64,000 nt of DNA from Rhynchopus euleeides (lineage: Eukaryota; Euglenozoa; Diplonemea; Diplonemida; Diplonemidae): positions 1 to 64,000 of the forward strand of contig OY723324.1 in assembly GCA_963210315.1 (NCBI GenBank), read 5' to 3'. Every line of letters starts with the position of its first letter. Within the stretch, counting starts at the first letter, position 1. Shown one piece after another: positions 18,338-27,560 of the stretch. Both the position numbers and the translations under genes were made by a program. The notes below the pieces were generated by a model. It ran no database searches and was not told the origin of the DNA. It saw only the letters and a list, made by a program, of their open reading frames with translations.

Positions 18338-18426
18338 CTCTTTTTTTGTAAGTAAAATCCTAAACAACAAAAACATTTGCTTGTGTGTGTTTATTATTAT
18401 ATACAAAAGATGGACTAAAAAAACTG

Positions 18427-18498
18427 TTCCCCGGCCGGGAATTGAACCCGGGTCTTCCGCGTGACAGGCGGAAATACTGACCTCTATACTACCGAGGA
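18427..18498 (-). tRNA. tRNA-Asp(GTC), unit 3, intact
   Basis: Same as the intact copy at 9392-9463. Confidence 0.93.
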
Positions 18499-18593
18499 TC
18501 TGTATATGAGCATCAAAGTATTACAACGAGTGCAGGACAAGAACTGTTATGGCCTATCTCCCCAAGGCCCTGCAGGGCTAGCTGGCAGTAGTG

Positions 18594-18665
18594 GCCCGCC
18601 TAGCTCAGCGGTAGAGCGTTGGACCTTTAATCCAATGGTCGTGGGTTCGACCCCCACGGCGGGTG
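18594..18665 (+). tRNA. tRNA-Lys(TTT), C33, unit 3
   Basis: Copy of 523-594. Confidence 0.9.
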
Positions 18666-18727
18666 CCTGCTTTTTGCCTTGCATAAATGTTTTGTGTGTG
18701 CTAATGTATATATAAGGTAAAAAGAGA

Positions 18728-18799
18728 GGGCTCAGCAGGGAATCGAACCCTGGACCTCTCGCACCCGAAGCGAGAATCATGCCACTAGACCACTAAGCC
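18728..18799 (-). tRNA. tRNA-Pro(CGG), unit 3
   Basis: Copy of 657-728. Confidence 0.92.
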
Positions 18800-18912
18800 C
18801 TTACACTGACAGCAGGTTCCATCGGCCCTCTCCTGGGATAGGTGCAGTCTCTCTGTAGTGGTTGGCTGCACAGAAGCACAGCGCAGGTTAGGGAGTCCAA
18901 CGTATTACCAGA

Positions 18913-18985
18913 GCGAGGTTGGCGCAGTCGGGAGCGCGTAGGTCCCATAATCCTAAGGTCGTCAGTTCGATCCTGGCACCTCGCA
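18913..18985 (+). tRNA. tRNA-Met(CAT) elongator, C33, unit 3
   Basis: Copy of 842-914. Confidence 0.88.
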
Positions 18986-19012
18986 TCTTTTTTTAGCCTG
19001 TGTAAGTACGTA

Positions 19013-19085
19013 GGCGCTATAGCTCAGTGGTTAGAGCGCTCGCCCAGTAAGCGAGAGGTCGAGGGTTCGATCCCCTCTAGTGCCT
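19013..19085 (+). tRNA. tRNA-Thr(AGT), C33, unit 3
   Basis: Copy of 942-1014. Confidence 0.9.
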
Positions 19086-19182
19086 TCTTTTCTTTGACTT
19101 TTCTCTTGTGTACAGTGTTTGTTTGTGTTTCCTCTGTACGTGTGTATAGACTGGTATTGCGACAGTTCATTCTTCTATTGTA

Positions 19183-19255
19183 GGGGGTTTAGCTCAAATG
19201 GTAGAGCGCTCGCTCAGCATGCGAGAGGTAGAGGGATCGATACCCTCAATCTCCA
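19183..19255 (+). tRNA. tRNA-Ala(AGC), C33, unit 3
   Basis: Copy of 1112-1184. Confidence 0.9.
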
Positions 19256-19342
19256 CTTTTTTTATGCATACACTGGTACACACACAGAATGCATGCAATT
19301 TACGTAAATCACAGATATTATTCTTGTGTAGTACATAAAAAA

Positions 19343-19424
19343 CGCGGACGGCAGGATTTGAACCTACGCGGGCAGGGCCCAATGCATTTCGAGTGCACCT
19401 CCTTAACCACTTGGATACGTCCGC
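19343..19424 (-). tRNA. tRNA-Ser(CGA), unit 3
   Basis: Copy of 1272-1353. The spacer just beyond it (19438-19462) is the first to differ from units 1 and 2. Confidence 0.92.
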
Positions 19425-19470
19425 TACAATGGATTATTCTGCACAGCAGTACTCAAAAGGGATAACAAGT

Positions 19471-19543
19471 TGCTCCCGGCGGGGTTTGAACCCGCGATCC
19501 CAGGCTCATAAGACCTGTGCCTTAACCACTAGGCCACGAGAGC
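19471..19543 (-). tRNA. tRNA-Ile(TAT), unit 3
   Basis: Copy of 1403-1475. Confidence 0.75.
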
Positions 19544-19567
19544 TGGTTCCTATGTTTCTTCATGTCA

Positions 19568-19639
19568 GCTCGCGTGGCGCAATGGAAGCGCGTCGGTTCC
19601 CGGCGCCGGAGGTTGCGGGTTCGATCCCCGCCGCGAGTA
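19568..19639 (+). tRNA. tRNA-Arg(CCG), C33, unit 3, last gene of the array
   Basis: Copy of 1500-1571. The array stops about 65 bp downstream. Confidence 0.88.
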
Positions 19640-19705
19640 GACTCTTTTTCGTACCCAAGAAATAGCCCAGTGGGCTGTAACATATATACACAATACAGAA
19701 CCTTA

Positions 19706-20120
19706 TAGGGGGAACTCAAACCCCCAACTGGGCTTGTACACTGCTACTATAATATGCTACCTCAGCAGTGCAGTCCTGGGTATGTGGTGAAACAGGGGTA
19801 AGATTCTTCGGCTGTAAGCTTGTAGCCTCTTCAGACTGAAGGCTTGCCTCTTAGTTTTTTTGACAGGTGGTGAGCCATAGCAACAAGGGTGTGTACTCTC
19901 CAACACTGGTGAATACTCAGGTAACTCTGTGCAATAGGTGAAAATACTGCAAAGTGTCACTTAGCCTCTATTTGTAAGGGCAACCAACGATTTCTTAAGC
20001 TACAGTTTCTGTACTTCATTGGTATGGACTGACTCTGAAAAGAGACCCAAAACTGACAGAACTCCTCCTGGGATACCAATCCTGAGAGGAGATATTTATT
20101 ATAAAAAACAAAAATATGTG
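19706..20120. other. Array-flanking DNA, no gene seen
   Basis: It starts where the tRNA unit ends. Near 19707-19765 on the minus strand is a T-arm-like hairpin GGGGG-TTTGAGT-TCCCCC, a possible tRNA relic. The stretch 19975-20040 is an inverted copy of 21060-21125 and of 21478-21532. No open frame of note. Confidence 0.6.
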
Positions 20121-20229
20121 AAAAAAAAGGTGATACTTTCTCGATTAATGCGTGTCATCCTTGCGCAGGGACCATGCTAATCTTCTCTGTATCGATCCAA
20201 TTTTGACGGATGTCCCATTTCTGGGCTCC
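20121..20229 (-). ncRNA. U6 spliceosomal snRNA
   Basis: The minus strand carries the conserved U6 core in order: AAAATTGGATCGATACAGAGA with the ACAGAGA box, AGATTAGCATGG, CCCTGCGCAAGGATGACACGC with the AGC triad, then an internal stem-loop and a final T-run at 20121-20128. The 5' end is set by comparison with the usual 26 nt before AAAATTGG, where a short hairpin around CCCAGAAATGGG fits. U6 forms the catalytic centre of the spliceosome, in keeping with the GT-AG introns found here. A TATATTTT lies only about 6-13 bp upstream of the assumed 5' end, so the start may be a few bases off. Confidence 0.93.
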
Positions 20230-20284
20230 AAAATATAGGTACCTGTAACTTTGCAACTATGGCATCATATTCATTGCTTGGTCT

Positions 20285-20815
20285 GTACCTGGAGCTCCAT
20301 ACTGGGCCCTGGTGAGCTCACCAACAGTTTGCACCGTTTCTGACCCGAAATCTGGGTCAAAAACGGTGGTACCCGTCACACGGTGGGTCCCCAGCCATTT
20401 TCACAGAAATGCCATTTTTTAGGTGAAAATGGGCAAAAAACAGGGTTTTGGCCAAAAAAAACGACCTAATGGGTCCTGGCTGGGGACCCATATTTGGACA
20501 TTATATACCGTTTCACACCCAGTATCTGAACCATTCGCGCATTTTTGAGACACCCGATTTTGACCCACCCAGGGTGTTCGAACCACCCAAATTGGAGTTT
20601 TGTAAAAAAAAAAAAAAAAGGTGAGGTTTGAACCCACAGTGCTAAAAATACCCGAAAAATTCCTTTGAAAAAATATACTACCGATGTCTGTACGTGACGA
20701 TATGTACAAAAATTTTGGGCTAAACGTAGCAGGGTTATGAGCTTTATATCTTTCGAGAAAAAAAAAGTTTATCGAAAAATTCCGGTCAACTGCATTTCAT
20801 CAATTATGGCTGGGT
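20285..20815. repeat. Diverged copy of the palindromic tRNA-array element
   Basis: It matches, in opposite orientation, the left arm of the element at 3920-4430, and continues as the right arm does at 4980-5045. Shared landmarks are the GGTTTGAACC motif near 20625, the block with ACTACCGATGTCTGTACGTGACG near 20680, and the AAAAAATTCC-type end near 20780. It lies about 55 bp from the U6 gene. Confidence 0.75.
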
Positions 20816-20839
20816 ACCCATGGAAAACCGAAAATTTTG

Positions 20840-21532
20840 GTGGCACGTACAGGGTCTGGTAGTGCCATTTTGGTACTCAGAATCAACCCAGATGTCAGCA
20901 GAAGTGGGAGGAAATCAGGTACTGAAAATTGGGTGCAATTTAACACTTTTTGGTGTTTTTTAGTGTTTTTAGTGGTTTTCCACATATTTTTTTGGGTCAG
21001 ATATAAAAATTTCCCCCAGGATTGTCAATCCCAAGGGAAAACTGTCATTTTTGGTACTCTATTCAGAGTCAGTCCATACCAATGAAGTACAGAAACTGTA
21101 GCTTAAGAAATCGTTGGTTGCCCTTGTAAATGGAGGCTAATTGCGACTTTGCAGCATTTTCACCTATTGTGCAGAGTAACCCCAGAAATCGTTGGTTGCC
21201 CATTCAGAATGTGGGCTCTGGTGTGAACATGTGGTGAATTTTGGGACCCAGAATCAGCCCAGATATGAGTTGAAATATGGGAAAATCAGGTACTGGAAAT
21301 TGGGTGCAATTTAACACTTGTCAGTGTTTTTGTATTTTTTTAGTGGTTTTTAGTGGTTTTTAGTGGTTTTTTAGTCGTTTTTTAGTGGTTTTCTACAGAA
21401 TGTTTTTGTTCAGATATAAAAATTTCCCCCAGGATTGTCAATCCCAAGGGAAAACTGTCAGTTTTTGGTACTCTATTCAGAGTCAGTCCATACCAATGAA
21501 GTACAGAAACTGTAGCTTAAGAAATCGTTCAG
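20840..21532. repeat. Two diverged tandem copies of a ~390 bp block
   Basis: 20845-21125 and 21235-21532 share several blocks: a ...CAGGTACTG/GAAATTGGGTGCAATTTAACAC... block, a CCCCCAGGATTGTCAATCCC block, and the end ...GAAACTGTAGCTTAAGAAATCGTT. Their end is inverted at 19975-20040. T-rich microsatellite-like filler lies between. No coding signal. Confidence 0.65.
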
Positions 21533-21587
21533 ATTTTTTTTTTTTTAGCGAAATGGCACTTGAATACCTGTGGAGGTTTTTTTTCTC

Positions 21588-22298
21588 TCTCATGCGCTCT
21601 CTGGGCACCATGGCCTGTGTCTCATCCCATCCACCACCAAACCTCATGCATGTCACCTTGCTTCTCGCCTCGACATGCAGCAGACACCCGTGAGCAGAGA
21701 AAGGAGTGTAGCAGTCCCCCGGTTCGCCCCCGGGTACCAAAAAAAAACCAAACCTCCCAGGCACAACGAGACAAGGTCTTGACACACATCCTCACTTCCC
21801 CAGACCCCGACCGCCCTCTTCCATCCCATGACCCAGTCCGAAGGCAAATAAGCGTGAAAGGTAATGCAGAAGGACAAGAATAGCAGTGACGGTGGATCCA
21901 GGGAGCCAAATTTCCTGGATTACTGGTGCCATGGTGCTCATAGGGGCCAAAACCAGGGCGATCTCCTGTAGGGATGGCACTTTGACGAGGCTCCCTGGGT
22001 CCGCCTATCGGGGGCGCCAAAACGGGCAACGACGGGGGTAAAAAGGGATGAGGCGGGAGGGCACCTGGAGGGGGGACCCGTGACCTGGCAGAGAAGGTAA
22101 CGAAACGCGGGGCAGAGGGGCATGCAGTGACGGCGGTGGGTCCTGTGAGTTGGGATGCCTATTCCCTGGTGCTGTGGTGCTCACAGGGCCGGGGACAGGG
22201 GGTCTCGTTGAGGGACAACACTGAACTGACTCGTCGGGCCGACCGTGCCTGCCGCGAGGGGGAGTTGGGGGGGGAGGGGGGGGGGGGACGGAGAAGGG
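21588..22298. repeat. Repeat R1, copy 1
   Basis: Direct copy of 26805-27410. This copy has an extra block at 21650-21745 that holds a T-arm-like CCCGGTTCGCCCCCGGG. Both copies end in a G-run, after which they part completely: this copy runs into a reverse transcriptase fragment. Confidence 0.75.
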
Positions 22299-22299
22299 G

Positions 22300-22419
22300 G
22301 TGCGGCCAATCGCGTGTGGCGAGTCGATCAGGCGCCTGGTGGCGAAGCTCATCGCGGCGAGGCATCGGGACGAGGCGAAGACGATTCTCCTTCGGGGTAA
22401 GCAGGTCGGGCCCCGCCCC
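22300..22419 (+). pseudogene. Reverse transcriptase fragment (non-LTR type)
   Basis: The frame reads RPIACGESIRRLVAKLIA, then about 20 residues to LRGKQVG. This fits the finger-region motif RPIA.GE..RRL..K....QVG of non-LTR retrotransposon reverse transcriptases. Only about 40 residues remain: it begins right after the G-run that ends repeat R1 and runs into unrelated sequence near 22420. It is a truncated remnant with no catalytic YADD region. Confidence 0.6.
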
Positions 22420-22474
22420 CCAGGCTGTAATCCCATGCATACCTGGGCGCCTTTAATGTCCCCACCCCTGTCAC

Positions 22475-23562
22475 CAGGGGGGATAAAATCCAACTTGCTG
22501 CCTTCACGTGGCGCCCCCTGTGATTACCCTCCTTGGAGGGGAAACCAAAGCAAGCTCTGGTATTAAGATCCTTGGAATTGACCTTGGGGGGCCTCTTGAG
22601 TGAGTCTCGGGAGAAATCGGACCTGTGCATGGGTCAGGGCAGTGTGCGCGAGCATAAGGCCCTGGGCTGTTCCCTCTGAGTTGCTCTAATTGCATGAGTG
22701 GCTTGAGCACATGGACGTCTGCAGGCCAGCCTGTAGGAAGATCAGGATGCAGGGTTGCCCCCCTTTTGGGGCGTGAAAGCCTCGCCAATGCTTTCCCTAG
22801 TGCCGCGATCGGGCGTGCTGGAGCTGCGCGATGCCTGAGAAGATCCTGCTGGAGCTGATCCTGCCCCCACGTTGCGGCTCTAAGCCCTCAACGGGTAGCC
22901 CCTCTGGGTGGTCGCTGCTGACCTGTGCCTGGCCCCTCCCCCTTCGCACAAGGGGTTGACTAGTGTTGCAGGCGGTGGAGTCATAGACAGCACTGCCTTT
23001 TGCTTTCACCATTGGCCCTTTCTCTACTTTTTCGGTGCACAACAGAGACCTCTCTTTGTGTCGATGCGTTGCGGCTACAAACAAACCAACAAGCCCCTCC
23101 ATCACTACAAAGAGCAGTTTTCTGAACCCTAGCGTTGTCCCAGCTAGCTTGTGTTTCCCTTTTGGGCTTTTTCTTTGAGTTTTTCTTTACTCGATCGTTT
23201 CCTGTGACACTCTGTGTTTCAGCATTCATTGCAATGTGTAATGTGCAACTTCCACTTCAGGTTCCTTGCACATAACACAAAAGCGGTTGGCGGCTATCAA
23301 CCATGCTATTGAAGCAACCAAGCCCCCCGTTTTTGGAGTTATGTACGAGCAATCTGTCACCAGTGTGGTCCTCGCTGGCTAAGTGGATGTCCAGAGGCTG
23401 AGCCATTTTTGGCGTGTCGTTTGATGTGTGTGATCTTTTCATGTGTGTTTCTTTCGCTTTCTTCTTTTCGTTTCTTGTCTTGCTTGTCTCTTGTACCTTG
23501 TATTCTGTACCAACTAGCCCAGACAAACAACAGCTGCAAAGATTCTCGGTCCGGATGTCCCC

Positions 23563-23599
<37 letters not shown>
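22475..23599. repeat. Poly(A)-ended module, left arm of large inverted repeat
   Basis: Near-identical inverted copy of 24757-25868, the pair being centred near 24171. It ends in a run of 36 A at 23564-23599 after GGATGTCCCCC. The poly(A) end suggests a retrotransposon 3' end or retroposed RNA. Open frames are shared by both arms but have no recognisable domain. Confidence 0.75.
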
Positions 23600-23602
<3 letters not shown>

Positions 23603-23889
23603 AAAAAAAGCGGGGCGTCGGCCCCCCAAGTGCAGACCTCCCAGGGCAGCGGCTCCAACGCCTCTTCAACAGCCCTCCCTGGGGTGTCGGCGCTTCCGTC
23701 CGCCTCCCAACCGGCACCCGCAGGACAATCGACCCCGCGCGCTCAGACCTCCCAGGGCAGTGGCTCCAACGCCTCTTCAACAGCCCTCCCTGGGGTGTCG
23801 GCGCTTCCGTCCGCCTCCCAGCCGGCACCCGCAGGACAGTCGACCCCGCGCGCGCAGACCTCCCAGGGCAGTGGCTCCAACGCCTCTTT
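23600..23889. repeat. 111-bp tandem repeat (37 residues), ~2.4 copies
   Basis: Units start near 23633, 23744 and 23855 with CAGACCTCCCAGGGCAG. The period is a multiple of three, so a Ser/Ala/Pro-rich frame stays open across it. It has no known domain; it may be a piece of a low-complexity region of a retrotransposon protein. Confidence 0.6.
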
Positions 23890-24276
23890 TTTTTACTCGA
23901 TCGTTTCCTGTGACACTCTGTGTTTCAGCATTCATTGCAATGTGTAATGTGCAACTTCCACTTCAGGTTCCTTGCACATAACACAAAAGCGGTTGGCGGC
24001 TATCAACCATATGCTATTGAAGCAACCAAGCCCCCCGTTTTTGGAGTTATGTACGAGCAATCTGTCACCAGTGTGGTCCTCGCTGGCTAAGTGGATGTCC
24101 AGAGGCTGTGCCATTTTTGGCGTGTCGTTTGATGTGTGTGATCTTTTCATGTGTGTTTCTTTCGCTTTCTTCTTTTCGTTTCTTGTCTTGCTTGTCTCTT
24201 GTACCTTGTATTCTGTACCAACTAGCCCAGACAAACAACAGCTGCAAAGATTCTCGGTCCGGATGTCCCCCAAAAC
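23890..24276. repeat. Poly(A)-type module, truncated direct copy without A-tail
   Basis: Direct copy of 23186-23563, offset about 702 bp. It lacks the A-run and continues into the block shared with 27430-27560. Confidence 0.7.
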
Positions 24277-24281
24277 CGCCA

Positions 24282-24410
24282 CCCAGTGAGGGCCAGAGTG
24301 GTCGAACCTGCAAGGAGCAGGTCCCCGCTCGACTACGTAGAGTATAGAGTAGAGTTTTGAGTAGAGGTAGATCCCCCCCCCTAGACCAGATGCCTTTGTG
24401 CAGTAGAGCA
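24282..24410. repeat. Inverted copy of 27430-27560
   Basis: On the minus strand it reads the same as 27430-27560, with an A-box-like TAGTCGAGCGGGG and a B-box-like CAGGTTCGACC about 20 bp apart. This spacing is short for a tRNA but is seen in some tRNA-derived SINE promoters. Confidence 0.6.
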
Positions 24411-24756
24411 AAACACCCCCTCCCCTCCCCCTTGATCTTAAATTATCAGTCACTCCCACCCCCCCCCCCTTTCCATCCGTCCCTCACTCTACCTATCCCC
24501 CCCCCCCTTTCCTCAACACCCCCGCCCCTCCCTTGACGTTTGTGCATTCCACCATTCCATTACCCCTTACACTAGATTCCGCAACAACTGTCCGGATTGC
24601 CTCGACCGCCACTTAACCCAACAAAACAGCCACTCAGGCACGTTACGGCACCGAGAATCCAGGTCATTTGTACAGTATAGATCATTGTGCATGTCTAAAC
24701 CCCTCCCAACGGTCCCCACACGCGGTTCGACGGGTCGGCGAGAGCACCTGCCCTCC
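24411..24756. other. C-rich spacer, no gene seen
   Basis: Long C-runs near 24450-24520. No motif or frame recognised. Confidence 0.5.
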
Positions 24757-25868
24757 TTTTTTTTTTTTTTTTTTTTTTGGGGACATCCGGACCGAGAATC
24801 TTTGCAGCTGTTGTTTGTCTGGGCTAGTTGGTACAGAATACAAGGTACAAGAGACAAGCAAGACAAGAAACGAAAAGAAGAAAGCGAAAGAAACACACAT
24901 GAAAAGATCACACACATCAAACGACACGCCCAAAATGGCACAGCCTCTGGACATCCACTTAGCCAGCGAGGACCACACTGGTGACAGATTGCTCGTACAT
25001 AACTCCAAAAACGGGGGGCTTGGTTGCTTCAATAGCATATGGTTGATAGCCGCCAACCGCTTTTGTGTTATGTGCAAGGAACCTGAAGTGGAAGTTGCAC
25101 ATTACACATTGCAATGAATGCTGAAACACAGAGTGTCACAGGAAACGATCGAGTAAAGAAAAACTCAAAGAAAAAGCCCAAAAGGGAAACACAAGCTAGC
25201 TGGGACAACGCTAGGGTTCAGAAAACTGCTCTTTGTAGTGATGGAGGGGCTTGTTGGTTTGTTTGTAGCCGCAACGCATCGTCACAAAGAGAGGTCTCTG
25301 TTGTGCACCGAAAAAGTAGAGAAAGGGCCAATGGTGAAAGCAAAAGGCAGTGCTGTCTATGACTCCACCGCCTGCAACACTAGTCAACCCCTTGTGCGAA
25401 GGGGGAGGGGCCAGGCACAGGTCAGCAGCGACCACCCAGAGGGGCTACCCGTTGAGGGCTTAGAGCCGCAACGTGGGGGCAGGATCAGCTCCAGCAGGAT
25501 CTTCTCAGGCATCGCGCAGCTCCAGCACGCCCGATCGCGGCACTAGGGAAAGCATTGGCGAGGCTTTCACGCCCCAAAAGGGGGGCAACCCTGCATCCTG
25601 ATCTTCCTACAGGCTGGCCTGCAGACGTCCATGTGCTCAAGCCACTCATGCAATTAGAGCAACTCAGAGGGAACAGCCCAGGGCCTTATGCTCGCGCACA
25701 CTGCCCTGACCCATGCACAGGTCCGATTTCTCCCGAGACTCACTCAAGAGGCCCCCCAAGGTCAATTCCAAGGATCCTAATACCAGAGCTTGCTTTGGTT
25801 TCCCCTCCAAGGAGGGTAATCACAGGGGGCGCCACGTGAAGGCAGCAAGTTGGATTTTATCCCCCCTG
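24757..25868. repeat. Poly(A)-ended module, right arm of large inverted repeat
   Basis: Inverted copy of 22475-23599, starting with a run of 22 T (24757-24778). Differences between the arms are few, so the duplication is young. Confidence 0.75.
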
Positions 25869-26284
25869 CCCTCCGAGACCCGCCGGAGACACGCGCTTTA
25901 ACTCCCTCCACCCCTTTCTTGTGTTTCTCCGAGCAGGTCCGACCTGTCTCTGACCCCTCTTCGGTCCCCTAGTCCCCACGCCCCTTAACGCCTCTACAGG
26001 CAGCCACACAGGTTGACGGACGGCGACAGCGGGTTTTCGAGAGCACACAAGGCCGACACCACCCTGCGAGGAGGGAGTGCCTCTCTGATTGACTCGCGAC
26101 GCTCGCTCCAAGTCTTGCCCTTGTGTTTCGTGTTACCTTTGCTCACTTGCCAACAGACAGCGCCAGGGATGGAAGTGGGTGGTCTGGGTCTCGGAAGGGA
26201 GAGGTGTGTCTCAAGGCCTCGTCAAGTTGTGCATGGGTGGTTGGGTGGCGGATGGGAGAGTACAGGCCGTTGAGCCCAGCACGC

Positions 26285-26401
26285 GTGCATGAGAGAGAGA
26301 GGGATTTGAGGCCCCCCGCCCCCAGGTTCCCTGCCCACCTGGACGGACCCAAGTGCCTCACACCGGTTCTCTCCCCACCCGGTGGTCCACCTGACGGGCA
26401 A

Positions 26402-26443
<42 letters not shown>

Positions 26444-26815
26444 CCATGCACAACCAGGCGTGTATCTATTTCACGGAATGAAAATAGGAATTTGGGGAAA
26501 AAATATTTTTTTGCACTATTTTTTTGCTTTTTTTTTTTTTTTTTTTTTGGGGGACATCCGGACCGAGAATCTTTGCAGCTGTTGTTTGTCTGGGCTAGTT
26601 GGTACAGAATACAAGGTACAAGAGACAAGCAAGACAAGAAACGAAAAGAAGAAAGTGAAAGAAACACACATGAAAAGATCACACACCTTTTTTTTTTCGA
26701 CTTGCCCGTCAGGTGGACCACCGGGTGGGGAGAGAACCGGTGTGAGGCACTTGGGTCCGTCCAGGTGGGCAGGGAACCTGGGGGCGGGGGGCCTCAAATC
26801 CCTCTCTCTCATGCG
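26285..26815. repeat. Foldback of two ~120 bp arms with A- and T-tracts inside
   Basis: 26285-26405 is inverted at 26696-26815. Between them lie a run of 36 A (26406-26441), a short unique stretch, and a truncated minus-strand copy of the poly(A) module (26528-26690) with 21 T. The joints fall at A/T tracts, as in template switching during retroposition. Confidence 0.7.
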
Positions 26816-27410
26816 CTCTCTGGGCACAATGGCCTGTGTCTCATCCCATCCACCACCAAACCTCCCAGGCACAACGAGACAAGGTCTTGACACACATCCT
26901 CACTTCCCCAGACCCCGACCGCCCTCTTCCATCCCATGACCCAGTCCGAAGGCAAATAAGCGTGAAAGGTAATGCAGAAGGACAAGAATAGCAGTGACGG
27001 TGGATCCAGGGAGCCAAATTTCCTGGATTACTGGTGCCATGGTGCTCATGGGGGCCAAAACCAGGGCGATCTCCTGTAGGGATGGCACTTTGACGAGGCT
27101 CCCTGGGTCCGCCTATCGGGGGCGCCAAAACGGGCAACGACGGGAGTAAAAAGGGATGAGGCGGGAGGGCACCTGGAGGGGGGACCCGTGACCTGGCAGA
27201 GAAGGTAACGAAACGCGGGGCAGAGGGGCATGCAGTGACGGCGGTGGGTCCTGTGAGTTGGGATGCCTATTCCCTGGTGCTGTGGTGCTCACAGGGCCGG
27301 GGACAGGGGGTCTCGTTGAGGGACAACACTGAACTGACTCGTCGGGCCGACCGTGCCTGCCGCGAGGGGGAGTTGGGGGGGGAGGGGGGGGGGGGGGGGA
27401 CGGAGAAGGG
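26805..27410. repeat. Repeat R1, copy 2
   Basis: Direct copy of 21588-22298 without the 21650-21745 block. It ends in a G-run and passes into the block at 27430. Confidence 0.75.
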
Positions 27411-27429
27411 GGTATTCACAGCACCTGTG

Positions 27430-27560
27430 TGTGCTCTACTGCACAAAGGCATCTGGTCTAGGGGGGGGATCTACCTCTACTCAAAACTCTACTCTATACT
27501 CTACGTAGTCGAGCGGGGACCTGCTCCTTGCAGGTTCGACCACTCTGGCCCTCACTGGGT
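27430..27560. repeat. Inverted copy of 24282-24410
   Basis: Pol III box-like motifs as described for the partner. It overlaps the 3' end region of the OTU-type remnant. Confidence 0.6.

Larger units (their letters stand above)
1..19705. repeat. Tandem array of a ~9.035 kb tRNA cassette (2.2 units)
   Basis: The sequence from base 1 recurs at 9036 and again at 18071. Units 1 and 2 differ by only a few single-base length changes: one C near 389/9417, T- and A-runs near 4251 and 4311, and one G near 4514. The third copy is the same until about 19705, apart from a short changed stretch near 19438-19462, and then stops. Each full unit has 43 plausible tRNA genes on both strands plus tRNA-like repeats. 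Such near-identity suggests recent amplification or strong homogenisation; an assembly artefact is the main alternative. Confidence 0.95.

Noticed and set aside
1..19705. Many open frames of 60-140 codons across the tRNA array
   Set aside because: They read through T-arms (GGTTCGAATCCC gives recurring GFEPTT/GSNPT peptides) and lie over tRNA genes on both strands; no domain.
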